Source of the DNA: Thermaerobacter sp. FW80
Lineage (GTDB): Bacteria; Bacillota; Sulfobacillia; Thermaerobacterales; Thermaerobacteraceae
Assembly (NCBI RefSeq): GCF_004634385.1
Contig: NZ_CP037895.1
Span: 2,083,245 to 2,147,244 of the forward strand
Length of the DNA stretch: 64,000 bases
Direction: 5' to 3'
Shown: positions 35,414-44,919 of the stretch, piece by piece
How positions within the stretch are numbered: the first letter of the stretch is position 1
Layout of the letters: each line of letters begins with the position of its first letter
The notes under the pieces: generated by a model
Told to the model about the DNA's origin: nothing
Database searches by the model: none
The model's input: the letters and a program-made list of their open reading frames with translations, nothing else
Program-made: the position numbers and the translations under genes

Positions 35414-36706
35414 ATGGAGGGGGCGCGAGGGATGACGGCGGGCACGGCGTCCACGCAGTACCGCGTCACCACGCTGCCCAGCGGGCTGCGGGTGGTGAGC
35501 GAGACGGTGCCGGGCGTCCGCTCCGTCACCGTGGGCGTGTGGTTCCGCACCGGTTCCCGGGACGAACCGGACGAGCGGGCGGGCATCGCCCACCTGCTGG
35601 AACACATGACCTTCAAGGGCACCGAGACCCGCACCGCCCGGGAGCTGGCCGAGGTGGTCGACCGGGTGGGCGGTCAGATCAACGCATATACCTCCAAGGA
35701 GGACACCTCCTTCTACATCCGCGTGCTCGACGAGCACTTCGGCCTGGCCATGGAGGTGCTGGCCGACATGCTCCTCCGCTCCCGGTTCGACCCCGCGGAC
35801 CTGGAGCGGGAGAAGCGGGTGATCCTGGAAGAGATCAAGATGTACGAGGACGATCCCGAGGACGTGGTCCAGGACCTGGTGGTCCAGACCCTGTGGCCGG
35901 GCCACCCCCTGGGTCGGCCGGTGATCGGCTGGGAGTCGACCGTGGGCGCCGTCGACCGCGCGGCGCTGGTGGACTTCTGGCGTCAGCACTACGAGCCGGG
36001 TCGCACGGTGATCGCCGTGGCCGGCCACGTCGAGCACGGGCGGGTGCTGGAGGAGGTGGAGCGCTGGTTCGCGGGCTGGCGGCGGACCGGTGCGCCCACC
36101 CGCCTGCGGCCCCCGGCGCCGCAGCGCGCCGAGGCGTGGCGCCAGAAGCCCATCGAACAGGTCCACCTGTGCGTCGCGGCGCCCGCCGCCGCCTACGGCA
36201 GCGACGACCTCTACCCCGAACTGGTGTTGACCAACATCCTGGGCGGGACGTCCAGCTCGCGGCTCTTCCAGGTGATCCGGGAGGACCACGGCCTGGCCTA
36301 TTCGGTCTACACCTTCCACGGCGGCTACTCCGACACGGGGCTCTTCGGCATCTACGCCGCCACCAGCCCGGAGACGGCCGCGCGCGTCCTGGAGCTGATC
36401 GGGCAGGAGTGCCGCAAGGTGCGGCGGGAAGGGGTGACGGCGGACGAACTGGCCCGGACGCGGGATCAGATCAAGGCGAACCTGCTCATGGGGCTGGAGA
36501 GCACGGGCCAGCGGATGAACCGGCTCGGCCGCACCCTGTTGATGTTGGGCCGCGTGGTGACGGTGGAGGAAGTGGTGGCGCGCATCGAGGCGGTGACCGC
36601 CGACCAGGTGGTGGCGGCGGCGGAGCGCCTGCTGGACCCCGAGCGATGGGCTGTGGCGGGGACCGGGCCGGCCCCATCCATGGCCCTGAGGGAGGGGCTG
36701 GCATGA
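35414..36706 (+). CDS. mlpA: M16-family zinc peptidase (MlpA/YmxG-like)
   Basis: Processing-peptidase-like metalloprotease encoded next to pnp in Firmicutes. 430 residues from ATG 35414 (AGGAGGG upstream; ATG 35432 possible). The inverted zinc motif H60-L-L-E63-H64 is intact, followed by the distal Glu region [20 protein letters not shown]. The second half shows the inactive paired domain ([31 protein letters not shown]). The 11-mer motif occurs inverted at 35560-35570 in the coding part [11 protein letters not shown]. Overlaps dut by 4 bp. Confidence 0.93.
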   Translation: MEGARGMTAGTASTQYRVTTLPSGLRVVSETVPGVRSVTVGVWFRTGSRDEPDERAGIAHLLEHMTFKGTETRTARELAEVVDRVGGQINAYTSKEDTSFYIRVLDEHFGLAMEVLADMLLRSRFDPADLEREKRVILEEIKMYEDDPEDVVQDLVVQTLWPGHPLGRPVIGWESTVGAVDRAALVDFWRQHYEPGRTVIAVAGHVEHGRVLEEVERWFAGWRRTGAPTRLRPPAPQRAEAWRQKPIEQVHLCVAAPAAAYGSDDLYPELVLTNILGGTSSSRLFQVIREDHGLAYSVYTFHGGYSDTGLFGIYAATSPETAARVLELIGQECRKVRREGVTADELARTRDQIKANLLMGLESTGQRMNRLGRTLLMLGRVVTVEEVVARIEAVTADQVVAAAERLLDPERWAVAGTGPAPSMALREGLA

Positions 36707-37335
36707 GCCGACGCGAGGGGCGGCCCCGAGGCGCGGCGCCGGGCGGCGTCGACGGGGAGGGCGGCCCCCGGGCGGCGGGCCCGCCCCCGGGGGCCGCGCC
36801 GGCTCCCATGACGGCCGGCGGGGTACCGCCGGCGGGCCGGGAGGCGGCCGGCGTGGCGTCCGCGGCCGGCGCCGCGGACGCCCCGACAGGTGGTGCTGCC
36901 GTGACGGTGGCCGTGCGGCGGCTCCACCCGCGGGCGCGACTGCCGGTCTACGCCACCGAGCTGGCCGCCGGGTGCGATCTCGCGGCCGCGCTGGATGCGC
37001 CGGTGGAGGTCCCCCCAGGAGGGACCTGCCGGATCCCCACCGGGATCGCCATCGCCCTGCCGCCGGGCTTCGAGGCCCAGGTGCGGCCGCGCAGCGGGCT
37101 GGCGGCGCGCCACGGGCTGACGGTGCTCAACGCGCCGGGCACCATCGACGCCGACTACCGCGGGGAGATCCAGGTGCTGCTGGTCAACCTGGGCAGGGAG
37201 ACGGTGCGGGTGGAGCCCGGCGACCGCATCGCCCAGCTGGTGGTGGCGCCGGTGGCCCGGGCCCGGTTCGTCGAGGTCTCGGCGCTGCCGCCGACCGCCC
37301 GCGGTGAGGGCGGCTTCGGCAGCACCGGCCGGTAG
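36703..37335 (+). CDS. dut: dUTP diphosphatase, possibly with N-terminal extension
   Basis: Hydrolyses dUTP to dUMP; trimeric beta enzyme. The fold spans the last 144 residues ([70 protein letters not shown]), the normal family length, which would start at GTG 36901 (AGGTGG upstream). The ATG at 36703 overlaps the mlpA stop (ATGA) with GGGAGGGG before it, adding 66 Gly/Ala/Pro residues. Both starts may be used; the longer one is given because of the coupling. All five dUTPase motifs are present. Confidence 0.92.
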   Translation: MSRREGRPRGAAPGGVDGEGGPRAAGPPPGAAPAPMTAGGVPPAGREAAGVASAAGAADAPTGGAAVTVAVRRLHPRARLPVYATELAAGCDLAAALDAPVEVPPGGTCRIPTGIAIALPPGFEAQVRPRSGLAARHGLTVLNAPGTIDADYRGEIQVLLVNLGRETVRVEPGDRIAQLVVAPVARARFVEVSALPPTARGEGGFGSTGR

Positions 37336-37577
37336 TCGCCGCCGCGGCCGCGTCGGCGCCGGCGCCCGGTGGCGCGGGCGCCGCAGGGCGGCGCGGCGGC
37401 CGGCGGGACGCGCGTCCGCACCCCGCGGGCCCGTGCGGCCGGCCGTCGAGCCGGCGGCGGTCGCGCGCGGCTCCGCGGGCGTCCGCTCCGGGGCGGCGCG
37501 GCCGTCGTCGGCGGGGTGCCGGCGGCGGTAGGCGGCGGGCCGCGCCGGGCCGGGCGGGCGACGGGGACGGGATCGGC

Positions 37578-37853
37578 ATGCGCTGGAGCCAGCTGGCCGG
37601 CAAGGAGATCATCGACATCACCCACGCCCGCCGGCTGGGTCGCGTGGCCGATGCCGACCTGGTCTTCGACCCGGCGACGGGCCAGGTGCTGGAACTGCGG
37701 CTGGCCGGGCCGCCCCGCCCCTTCTGGCGCGGCGGCCGGCGGATCCTGGCGGTGCCCTGGTCGGCCATCCGCCGCATCGGGGACGACCTGGTCCTGGTCG
37801 AACTGCCGCCCGCCCCGCCCTCCGGCGGGGCGGGCGGCGCGGGGGCGCATTAG
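37578..37853 (+). CDS. ymxH: PRC-barrel protein YlmC/YmxH
   Basis: Small PRC-barrel domain protein of the YlmC/YmxH sporulation-region family; molecular role unknown. 91 residues from ATG 37578. Pattern: WSQLAGKEIIDITHARRLGRVADADLVFDPATGQVLEL...ILAVPWSAIRRIGDDLVLVEL. It lies between mlpA/dut and the dipicolinate genes, matching the B. subtilis mlpA-ymxH-spoVFA order. The 242-bp gap before it shows no promoter. Confidence 0.9.
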   Translation: MRWSQLAGKEIIDITHARRLGRVADADLVFDPATGQVLELRLAGPPRPFWRGGRRILAVPWSAIRRIGDDLVLVELPPAPPSGGAGGAGAH

Positions 37854-37919
37854 GGCCGCAGGCCGGGTGCAGGCTACCACCGGGTGCCCGGCAGCGGGCA
37901 CCGGAAGGGGGTAGCACGC

Positions 37920-38414
37920 TTGGCCAAGACGGTCATCGGGTCCTTCGCCACCCGGCAGCAGGCCGAGGCGGCGGTGGAGGCCCTCAAGGCGCGGGGGGTC
38001 GAGGAGCAGGAGGTCTCCCTGGTCTCCCGGCGCGAGGGCGGTGAGGGCGCCCGCCAGGGCGAGGCGTCCTTCACCAACCAGTCGCTGAGCGAGGGCACCG
38101 CCTGGGGTGCGGGCATCGGCGCCGGGGCGGGCCTGTTGGCGTCGGCCGGTGCCCTGGCCATCCCCGGGATCGGTCCCCTGGTGGCGGCCGGCCCGCTGGC
38201 GGCGACCCTGTCGGGCGCTGCGGCGGGCGGCCTGGCCGGCGGCCTGATGGACTGGGGCATCCCGGAGGCGGACGCGCGCGAGTTCGAGAACAAGGTCCGC
38301 CAGGGCCGGACCCTGTGCGCCGTGCGCTGCCAGGACGCCCAGGTCAACGAGGTCGCCCAGGTGCTGCGCCAGCACGGGGCGGCCGACGTCAAGACCCATC
38401 CCGCGACGCGCTGA
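37920..38414 (+). CDS. General-stress-protein (YflT)-like protein with glycine zipper
   Basis: 164 residues from TTG 37920, supported by GGAAGGGGG 8 bp upstream. Ends resemble the YflT/17M stress domain (TVIGSFATRQQAEAAVEALKARGV...; TLCAVRCQDAQVNEVAQVLRQHGAADV). The middle is a Gly/Ala-rich hydrophobic stretch (about 60-115; GAGIGAGAGLLASAGALAIPG) that could insert in or span the membrane as a glycine-zipper hairpin. Function is unknown; it is not part of the usual ymxH-spoVF order, so it is an addition in this lineage. Confidence 0.8.
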   Translation: MAKTVIGSFATRQQAEAAVEALKARGVEEQEVSLVSRREGGEGARQGEASFTNQSLSEGTAWGAGIGAGAGLLASAGALAIPGIGPLVAAGPLAATLSGAAAGGLAGGLMDWGIPEADAREFENKVRQGRTLCAVRCQDAQVNEVAQVLRQHGAADVKTHPATR

Positions 38415-38471
38415 ACCGACCATCGCCCCCTCCGCCCCGTCGCCGCAGCGGCGGGGGCCGCCGGCTCGCCC

Positions 38472-38511
38472 GCGGCGCTCCGGGTCCCGCCCGGAGCGCC
38501 GCGGGGCCTTT
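38472..38511 (+). terminator. GC-rich terminator before dapB
   Basis: GCGGCGCTCCGGG (38472-38484) pairs perfectly with CCCGGAGCGCCGC (38490-38502), loop TCCCG, then GGGGCCTTT. The T-run is short (TTT). It closes the stress-protein gene and sits right before the dapB promoter. Confidence 0.65.
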
Positions 38512-38535
38512 GCGGGGCGTCGCAGGCGTTATAAT
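38509..38535 (+). promoter_or_regulatory. dapB operon promoter
   Basis: A perfect TATAAT (38530-38535) inside GTTATAATCGAAGAGATT. The best -35 is TTTGCG (38509-38514) at a short 15-bp spacing, so the promoter may depend on an activator or on its -10. It would start transcription of dapB-dpaA-dpaB-asd-dapG-dapA. The leader is about 110 nt. Confidence 0.6.
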
Positions 38536-38653
38536 CGAAGAGATTGGGACCCGAGCCGCCGCACCGGCCCGGCGTCGCGGCGCCCCTGGCGGGGAGGCGC
38601 GGCGTGCCTCCCGCCGCCGGCCGGACGGGTCGGCGGCCGCGGAGGGATGGGGC

Positions 38654-39445
38654 ATGGTCCGCGTCATCGTGTGCGGCGCCACCGGCAAGACGGGCAGCGC
38701 CATCACCCGGGGGCTCCTGGCCGAGGCCGACATCCAGGTGGTGGGCGCGGTGGCCGCCCACGCGGCGCCCGACGTGGGCGTGGAGGTGGGGTCCGGCCCG
38801 ACGGGGGTGCCGCTGGACACCGACCTGGCGGCCGTGCTGGAGCGGACGGCCGCCGACGTGCTGGTCGACTTCACGGTCGCTCCCGTGGCGGAGCGCCACC
38901 TGCGCATCGCGGTCGAACACGGCATCGCCCCCGTGGTGGGCACCACCGGGCTCTCCCAGGAGGCGCTGGTCGCCCTGGAGGACGCCTGCCGCCAACGGCG
39001 GCTGGGGGCCGCCGTGATCGCCAACTTCTCCATCGGCGCGATGCTCCTCGCCCAGTTCGCCGCCCTGGCGGCGGAGCTCCTGCCCGACGCCGAGATCGTC
39101 GAACTGCACCACGATCGCAAGCGCGACCGGCCGTCGGGCACCGCCCTGCGCCTCCGCCAGCGGCTCGCGGCGGTGACCGGTCGGGAGGTGCCCATCCACA
39201 GCGTGCGGCTGCCCGGGCTGGTGGCCCACCATCGGGTGGTCTTCGGCGGGCGTGGCGAGGTGCTCACCCTGGCCCACGACAGCTTGAGCCGGGAGTCCTT
39301 CGTGCCGGGCGTGCTCCTGGCCGTCCGGCACGTGCGCGAGCTGGCCGGGCGCGTGGTCTACGACCTGGAGGAGCTGGTGGCGTTGTCCGCGGAGGGCGGC
39401 GGCGAGCCGGGGCGGACGGCCCCGGCTCGCCGCCGGCGGGGGTGA
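38654..39445 (+). CDS. dapB: 4-hydroxy-tetrahydrodipicolinate reductase
   Basis: NAD(P)H reductase of the diaminopimelate/lysine pathway. 263 residues from ATG 38654 (GGAGGG upstream). N-terminal Rossmann motif VCGATGKTGSAI, then VDFTVAPVAERHL, VVGTTGLS, and the catalytic/substrate motif ELHHDRKRDRPSGTALRL. Placed directly before dpaA (GTGA overlap); since its substrate is also the precursor of dipicolinate, the arrangement puts competing branches under one promoter. Confidence 0.95.
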   Translation: MVRVIVCGATGKTGSAITRGLLAEADIQVVGAVAAHAAPDVGVEVGSGPTGVPLDTDLAAVLERTAADVLVDFTVAPVAERHLRIAVEHGIAPVVGTTGLSQEALVALEDACRQRRLGAAVIANFSIGAMLLAQFAALAAELLPDAEIVELHHDRKRDRPSGTALRLRQRLAAVTGREVPIHSVRLPGLVAHHRVVFGGRGEVLTLAHDSLSRESFVPGVLLAVRHVRELAGRVVYDLEELVALSAEGGGEPGRTAPARRRRG

Positions 39446-40443
39446 GGCCGGTGGCCGGTGGGCCGCCGGCGAGCCCGGGCGGGCTCGCCGGCGGCCCGGC
39501 GACCCGCGGGGCCGGGGTGGGCGGCCCGGCGCCGGCCGCCCACCCCGGCAGGGCGGCCGACGCGGCGGAGCGCAGGGTCGTCGCGGTGGTCACCACCGAC
39601 GAGCGGCAGGTGGCCTGTGCCCGCCACCTGGCCCAACGCGGCTGGCCCGTGCGGGTCTGGGGACAGCCGGTAGACGGGCTGCCGGGTGGGGCCGACCCCG
39701 CCGCCCTGGACGGCGCGGCGGTGGTGGTGGGGCCGGTGACGGGCCCGCCCACCGCCGGCCAGCTGGCGACGGCGGGCGCCCGCTGGCTCGAGCCCGGCGC
39801 CTGGCCGCTGGCGCGGGGCGTGCTCTACGTCGGCGGCCGGCCGGGACCGGCGATCCAGGCGGCGGTGGCCGCGGCCGGCGGCCGGTGCTACGACATCCTG
39901 GCCGACGCCGCCTTCGCCGAGGCCAACGCCTGGCCGACGGCGGAGGGCGCCGTCCTGCGGGCCCAGCAGCTGGACCGCCAGGTGGTGGGCGGGCGGCCGG
40001 CGGCGGTCCTGGGCTACGGCCGCTGCGGTCGCGCCCTGGTGCGGCTGCTCCAGGGCTTCGGCTGCCCGGTGACGGTGGTCGCCCGCCGCGAGGAGGCGCG
40101 CCGGGAGGCGGCGGCGACCGGCGCGGTGGCGGTGCCGCCCGCGCGCCTGGTGGAGGTGCTGGCGGCGGTCGAGCTGGTCTTCAACACCGTGCCGGCCCTC
40201 CTCTTGGGCGACGCGGAGCTGGCCGCCCTGCGGCCGGGGGCGCTGGTCGTCGACATCGCCTCCCATCCCGGCGGCGTGGACTGGGCCGCGGCGCGCCGCC
40301 GGGGGGTCCGGGCCCACCTGGAGCTCGGCCTGCCGGCCCGGTTCTTCCCCGTAACGGCGGGTCGCATCCTGGCCGACTGCGTGGAGCGGCTCGCGCAGGG
40401 CATCCCCGGCGGGACCGCCGGCGGGAGCCCGCGCCCCGCGTGA
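39442..40443 (+). CDS. dpaA: Dipicolinate synthase subunit A (SpoVFA)
   Basis: With DpaB makes dipicolinic acid for the spore core from dihydrodipicolinate. The GTG overlaps the dapB stop; the folded part begins about residue 46 (RRVVAVVTTDERQVACARHLAQRGWPVRVWG), so the first 45 Gly/Ala/Pro residues may be dispensable. The central NAD(P)-binding motif VLGYGRCGRALVRLL and FNTVPALLLGDAEL, VVDIASHPGGVDW are typical of DpaA. This is direct evidence for endospore formation. Confidence 0.92.
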   Translation: MRPVAGGPPASPGGLAGGPATRGAGVGGPAPAAHPGRAADAAERRVVAVVTTDERQVACARHLAQRGWPVRVWGQPVDGLPGGADPAALDGAAVVVGPVTGPPTAGQLATAGARWLEPGAWPLARGVLYVGGRPGPAIQAAVAAAGGRCYDILADAAFAEANAWPTAEGAVLRAQQLDRQVVGGRPAAVLGYGRCGRALVRLLQGFGCPVTVVARREEARREAAATGAVAVPPARLVEVLAAVELVFNTVPALLLGDAELAALRPGALVVDIASHPGGVDWAAARRRGVRAHLELGLPARFFPVTAGRILADCVERLAQGIPGGTAGGSPRPA

Positions 40444-40751
40444 GCCCGTGGCCTCGGCCCGCCGCCGGGCCCCCGATGCCGGTCCATGCCCGCGCATCTG
40501 GACGCCGATCCACGTCCGCGCACCCCTCCGGCCGACGCCCGCGCGCCCGCCGGCGCCGGTCGCGGTCCGAGCCGTGGGCGCGGATCCGCGCCGTCAGGAA
40601 ACCTGACGCGGACGCGCCCGAATCCGCCCCCTCCCGGTGACCCGCCGGGGGCCGGCGCCATATTGTGCCGATGAGCGGCCGGGCGCCCTGCGGGCGGGCC
40701 GGACGCCCGCCCGGCAAGGGCCCCGCGGCCAGGCGGCGGGAGGGATCGGCG
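40444..40751 (+). promoter_or_regulatory. dpaA-dpaB spacer with palindrome and sigma-K-like element
   Basis: 308 bp. CGTCAGG-AAA-CCTGACG (40592-40608) is a perfect 7-bp-arm inverted repeat. About 50 bp later CATATTGTG (from about 40659) resembles the sigma-K -10 (CATAnnnTA, one mismatch) with an AC dinucleotide 17 bp upstream. In B. subtilis spoVF is mother-cell (sigma-K) controlled, which fits, but here the evidence is two short matches. Confidence 0.35.
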
Positions 40752-41333
40752 GTGCTGAGGGGGCGGCGCGTGGGTTTCGCGCTGTGCGCGTCCCACCACA
40801 ACCTGGACACCGTCCTCGGGTGGGTGGAGCGCTTCGTGGCCGCAGGGGCCGACGTCTACCCCATCGTCTCCCACTCCGTGGCCACCGTGGCCACGCGCCA
40901 CGGGACGCCGGAGGGGTGGATCCGGCGGCTGGAGGCCATCACCGGCCGCGCGCCGTGGCGGACGATCCCCGAGGTCGAACCCATCGGTCCCAAGCGGCTG
41001 CTGGACGTGCTGGTCGTCGCGCCCTGCACGGGGACCACGCTGGCCAAGCTGGCCAACGGGTTCAGCGACTCGGCGGTCCTCATGGCGGCCAAGGCGCAGC
41101 TGCGCAACCAGCGGCCGGTGGTGCTCGCCATCTCGACCAACGACGGCCTCGGGCTCAACGCCCGGAACCTGGCCACGCTGCTGAACGCGAAGCACGTCTA
41201 CTTCGTCCCCTTCGGCCAGGATAATCCGGACGAGAAGCCGAACTCTCTGACGGCGCGCTTCGATCTGCTGCCCCAGGCGGTGGCGGCCGCCCTGGAGGGG
41301 CGGCAGCTGCAACCGCTGCTTGTCACACCTTGA
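40752..41333 (+). CDS. dpaB: Dipicolinate synthase subunit B (SpoVFB)
   Basis: Flavoprotein-like partner of DpaA in dipicolinate synthesis. 193 residues from GTG 40752 (GGGAGGG 8 bp upstream). Pattern: RRVGFALCASHHNLDTVLGWVERFVAAGADVYPIVSHSVATVATRHG, LDVLVVAPCTGTTLAKLANGFSDSAVLMAAKA, RPVVLAISTNDGLGLNARNLATLLNAKHVYFVPFGQDNP. Separated from dpaA by an unusually long spacer. Confidence 0.93.
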   Translation: MLRGRRVGFALCASHHNLDTVLGWVERFVAAGADVYPIVSHSVATVATRHGTPEGWIRRLEAITGRAPWRTIPEVEPIGPKRLLDVLVVAPCTGTTLAKLANGFSDSAVLMAAKAQLRNQRPVVLAISTNDGLGLNARNLATLLNAKHVYFVPFGQDNPDEKPNSLTARFDLLPQAVAAALEGRQLQPLLVTP

Positions 41334-41360
41334 GGCACGGACAGGAGGTCGGGACGGGCG

Positions 41361-42377
41361 ATGGGTTACCGCGTTGCCGTGGTGGGGGCCACGGGGCTGG
41401 TGGGGCAACGGTTGCTGCAGGTCCTGGAAGAACGCCGCTTCCCGGTGGACGAGTTGCGGCCGCTGGCCACCTCCCGGTCGGCGGGCCGGCGCGTGCGCTT
41501 CGCCGGTTCGTCCTGGGCGGTGGGCGAGGCCTCGGTGGCGGCCCTTGCGGGGGTGGACATCGCCTTCTTCGCCGCCAGCGGCGAGGTCAGCCGCCAGCTG
41601 GCACCCGAGGCGGCGCGGGCGGGCACCGTGGTGATCGACAAGTCCAACGCCTTCCGCATGGACCCGGCGGTGCCGCTGGTGGTGCCGGAGGTCAACGGGC
41701 ACGCCCTGGCGCACCACCGCAACCTGATCGCGAGCCCCAACTGCTCGACCATCCAGCTGGTGGTCGCGCTGAAGCCCATCTTGGACCGCTTCGGCCTGGA
41801 GCGGGTCGTGGTCGCCACCTACCAGGCCGTCTCGGGGACGGGAGCGGCGGCGCTGGACGAGCTGGAGGCCGAGGTGCGGGCCGGCGTCGAGGGCCGCACC
41901 CACCCGCCGCAGGTCTACCCCAAGCCCATCGCCTTCAACGTCCTGCCCCACTGCGACCGGTTCGAGGCGGAGGGCTTCACGCTGGAGGAATGGAAGCTGA
42001 TGCGGGAGACCCGCAAGATCCTGGAGCGGGACGACCTGCCGGTGACGGCCACCGCCGTCCGGGTCCCCGTACGGGTCGGCCACAGCGAGGCGGTGTGGAT
42101 CCAGACCCGGGACGAGGCGACGGTGGAGGAGCTGCGTCGCGTCCTGGCCGCGGCCCCGGGCGTGGTGGTGGAGGACGATCCGCAGGCGGGGGCGTACCCG
42201 ACGCCCTTGGCGGTGGCGGGTCGGGACGAGGTGTTCGTCGGTCGCATCCGCCGCGACCCCACCACGCCCCGGGCCTTCTGGTTGTGGATCGTGGCCGACA
42301 ACCTGCGCAAGGGCGCGGCCACCAACGCGGTGCAGATCGCCGAGGCGCTGGTGGGCGCGAAGGCCCGCGCCCGCTGA
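41361..42377 (+). CDS. asd: Aspartate-semialdehyde dehydrogenase
   Basis: Reduces aspartyl phosphate to the semialdehyde feeding lysine, threonine, methionine, peptidoglycan and dipicolinate. 338 residues from ATG 41361. NADP motif VVGATGLVGQRLL; active-site Cys128 in SPNCSTIQ; YQAVSGTGAAALDEL; catalytic His region VPVRVGHSEAVWI. CCGGTTCGTCC lies at 41503-41513 in the coding part. Directly before dapG as in B. subtilis. Confidence 0.96.
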   Translation: MGYRVAVVGATGLVGQRLLQVLEERRFPVDELRPLATSRSAGRRVRFAGSSWAVGEASVAALAGVDIAFFAASGEVSRQLAPEAARAGTVVIDKSNAFRMDPAVPLVVPEVNGHALAHHRNLIASPNCSTIQLVVALKPILDRFGLERVVVATYQAVSGTGAAALDELEAEVRAGVEGRTHPPQVYPKPIAFNVLPHCDRFEAEGFTLEEWKLMRETRKILERDDLPVTATAVRVPVRVGHSEAVWIQTRDEATVEELRRVLAAAPGVVVEDDPQAGAYPTPLAVAGRDEVFVGRIRRDPTTPRAFWLWIVADNLRKGAATNAVQIAEALVGAKARAR

Positions 42378-42573
42378 GGCGGGCGCCGCAGGATCCGGTC
42401 GGTCGAACCGGCCGTGGCCGGGCCGGCACCGGTCGCCGGGCCGCGGCGCGGGCCGCTCCCGTGCCGTCGCCGAGGGGCGGCGTGGCGGGCGGCCGGCCGG
42501 GCGACGGGCCGGCCGCGGGGTGGATCGACCCCGCGGGACGCCTTCGGGGGACGATTCGGAGGACGAGGAGACC

Positions 42574-43917
42574 GTGCGCATCGTCGTGCAGAAGTTCGGC
42601 GGCACCTCGCTGCGCGGGAGCCGGGAGCGAGCGGCGGCCGCGCGCCACGTGATCGCCGCCGTCCAGGACGGGATGCACCCGGTGGTGGTGGTCTCGGCCA
42701 TGGGGCGGCGGGGGGACCCGTACGCCACGGACACCCTGGTGGACCTGGCGCGGGCCGTGCACCCGCGGATCCCGGCCCGCGAGCAGGACCTGTTGATGGC
42801 CTGCGGGGAGATCATCGCGGCGGTGGTCTTCGCCCAGGAGCTGCGCGCCCGGGGGGTCCAGGCGGTCGCGCTGACCGGGGGCCAGGCCGGGATCGTCACC
42901 GATGCCCAGTTCGGCGATGCCCGCATCCTGCGGGTCGATCCCGCGCCCCTGCGGCGGCAGCTGGAGCGCGGCCAGGTGCCGGTGGTGGCGGGGTTCCAGG
43001 GGGTGACGGAAGACGGCCGCGACATCACCACCCTGGGCCGCGGCGGCAGCGACACCACCGCCGCGGCGCTGGGCGTCGCCCTGCGGGCCGAGGTGGTGGA
43101 GATCTACACCGACGTGGACGGCGTCAAGACCGCCGACCCCCGCCTGGTGCCCGAGGCGCGCACCCTGAGCACCGCCACCTACGACGAGATCGTCCAGATG
43201 GCCCACGAGGGCGCCCGGGTCGTCCACCCGCGGGCCGTGGAGCTGGCGATGCGGGGCAACGTGCCCTTGCGGATCCGCAACACCTTCACCGACGACCCGG
43301 GCACGCTGGTCACGCGGCACTGGGAGGTGGACCAGGTCTGGCCCGACCTGCGCCAGCCGCGAGCCGTCACCGGCATCACCCACATCCCCGGCCTGACCCA
43401 GATCACCCTCGATACGGCGGCGGACGACGACCAGTCCCTCAACGTGCGGCTGTTCCGCGCCCTGGCGGACCGCGGCATCAGCGTCGACATGATCAACGTC
43501 TCCCCCCGGCGGAAGGCGTTCGTGGTCCGGGACGACCGCGCCGACGAGGCGCGGGAGGCGCTGGAGGCCCTGGGCTTGAAGCCGGAGCTGCGCCGCGGTT
43601 GCGCCAAGGTGACGGTGGTGGGGGCCGGCATGCACGGCGTCCCGGGCGTCATGGCGCGGGTGGTGGAGGCCCTCAAGGCGGCGGGGGTGTCGATCCTGCT
43701 GACGGTGGACTCCCACATGACCATCTCCTGCCTGGTGGACGGGGACGACCTGGGCCGCGCCGTGCGGGCCCTGCACCAGCACTTCGGCCTCGGCCAGCTG
43801 GCGCCGGTGCTCGACGGGCCCGAGCGGGCGCCCCGGGATGCCGGGGTCGGCGCACCGGCGGGCGCGACCGAGGGCTCGGCCCGCCTGGCGGGGACGAACC
43901 GGCCCGGCGCCCCGTGA
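42574..43917 (+). CDS. dapG: Aspartate kinase (DapG-type)
   Basis: First step of the aspartate family. 447 residues from GTG 42574 behind GGAGGACGAGGAG. N-terminal kinase domain: IVVQKFGGTSLRGSRER, TGGQAGIVTDAQFG, GFQGVTEDGRDITTLGRGGSDTTA, IYTDVDGVKTADPRL, MAHEGARVVHPRAVELA. C-terminal tandem ACT domains (about 270-410; TQITLDTAADDDQSLNVRLFRALADRGISVDMINV; VTVVGAGMHGVPGVMARVVEAL) give allosteric control. The last 35 residues form a low-complexity tail containing the 11-mer motif (43892-43902). Confidence 0.95.
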   Translation: MRIVVQKFGGTSLRGSRERAAAARHVIAAVQDGMHPVVVVSAMGRRGDPYATDTLVDLARAVHPRIPAREQDLLMACGEIIAAVVFAQELRARGVQAVALTGGQAGIVTDAQFGDARILRVDPAPLRRQLERGQVPVVAGFQGVTEDGRDITTLGRGGSDTTAAALGVALRAEVVEIYTDVDGVKTADPRLVPEARTLSTATYDEIVQMAHEGARVVHPRAVELAMRGNVPLRIRNTFTDDPGTLVTRHWEVDQVWPDLRQPRAVTGITHIPGLTQITLDTAADDDQSLNVRLFRALADRGISVDMINVSPRRKAFVVRDDRADEAREALEALGLKPELRRGCAKVTVVGAGMHGVPGVMARVVEALKAAGVSILLTVDSHMTISCLVDGDDLGRAVRALHQHFGLGQLAPVLDGPERAPRDAGVGAPAGATEGSARLAGTNRPGAP

Positions 43918-44028
43918 GGCGCCGGCGGTGGGAAGCGGGACGGGGATGGCGGGCGGTCGGCCGCGCCGTGGGCGTGGCCGGGGGCAGCTGTGCGACGGAC
44001 GGGGCGGACGGAGGAGGGGGGATCCGCG

Positions 44029-44919
44029 ATGCCCGACTACGGCTCGGTGATCACCGCCATGGTGACGCCCTTCGACGACGACGGTCGCCTGGATGCCGCG
44101 CGGGCGGGGGAGCTGGCGCGACGGCTGGTGGAGGCGGGCTCGGACGGCATCGTCGTGGCGGGCACCACCGGGGAGTCGCCGACCTTGACCGACGACGAGC
44201 GGGCGGCCCTGCTGGCGGCGGTGCTGGATGCGGTGGGGGACCGGGTGTTCGTCTGGATGGGGGCGGGCACCAACGACACGGCCGCGTCGATCCGCCTGAC
44301 CCGCGCGGCGGAGGCCCAGGGCGCCCACGGGGTGATGCTGGTCACGCCGTACTACAACAAGCCGCCCCAGGCGGGCCTGCTGGCCCACTTCCGGGCGGTG
44401 GCGGAGGCGACCACCCTGCCGGTGATGATCTACAACGTGCCGGGCCGGACGGCGTGCAACCTCGAACCCGCCACCCTGGCCCGGCTGGTGGAGCAGGCGC
44501 CCAACGTGGTGGCCGTCAAGGAGGCCAGCGGCGACCTGGATCAGGTGGGCGAGGTGCGCAGGCTGCTGCCCCGTCCCTTCCGGGTCTACGCGGGCGATGA
44601 CAGCCTGCTGCTCCCGGTGCTGGCCGTGGGCGGCGATGGCGTGGTCAGCGTCGCCTCCCACCTGGTGGCGGGGGAGCTGCGCCGCCTGGTGGACGCCTTC
44701 CGGGCCGGCCGGGTCGAGGAGGCGGCGCAGATCCACCTGCGGCTGCTGCCGCTGTTCAAGGCGCTCTTCTGGACGGCCAACCCGATCCCCGTGAAGACCG
44801 CCCTGCGGTGGGTGGGCTTCGACGCCGGCGGCTTCCGGCCGCCCCTGGTGGCGATGCCGGAGGAGATGGCCCAGCGGCTGCGGGCCCTGCTGGCCGAGCT
44901 GGAGCTGGTGTCCGCCTGA
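44029..44919 (+). CDS. dapA: 4-hydroxy-tetrahydrodipicolinate synthase
   Basis: Condenses aspartate semialdehyde with pyruvate; its product feeds DapB and, in sporulation, DpaAB. 296 residues from ATG 44029 with GGAGGAGGGGGG upstream. TIM-barrel signatures: ITAMVTPFDDDGRLD, VAGTTGESPTLTDDE, VTPYYNKPPQAGL, MIYNVPGRTACNL, and the Schiff-base lysine in VVAVKEASGD. Last gene of the lysine block. Confidence 0.97.
   Translation: MPDYGSVITAMVTPFDDDGRLDAARAGELARRLVEAGSDGIVVAGTTGESPTLTDDERAALLAAVLDAVGDRVFVWMGAGTNDTAASIRLTRAAEAQGAHGVMLVTPYYNKPPQAGLLAHFRAVAEATTLPVMIYNVPGRTACNLEPATLARLVEQAPNVVAVKEASGDLDQVGEVRRLLPRPFRVYAGDDSLLLPVLAVGGDGVVSVASHLVAGELRRLVDAFRAGRVEEAAQIHLRLLPLFKALFWTANPIPVKTALRWVGFDAGGFRPPLVAMPEEMAQRLRALLAELELVSA

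Noticed and set aside
40665-40751. Upstream ATG start for dpaB at 40665
   Set aside because: It lies just past the putative promoter element, adds basic low-complexity sequence and lacks a ribosome site; GTG 40752 has GGGAGGG.
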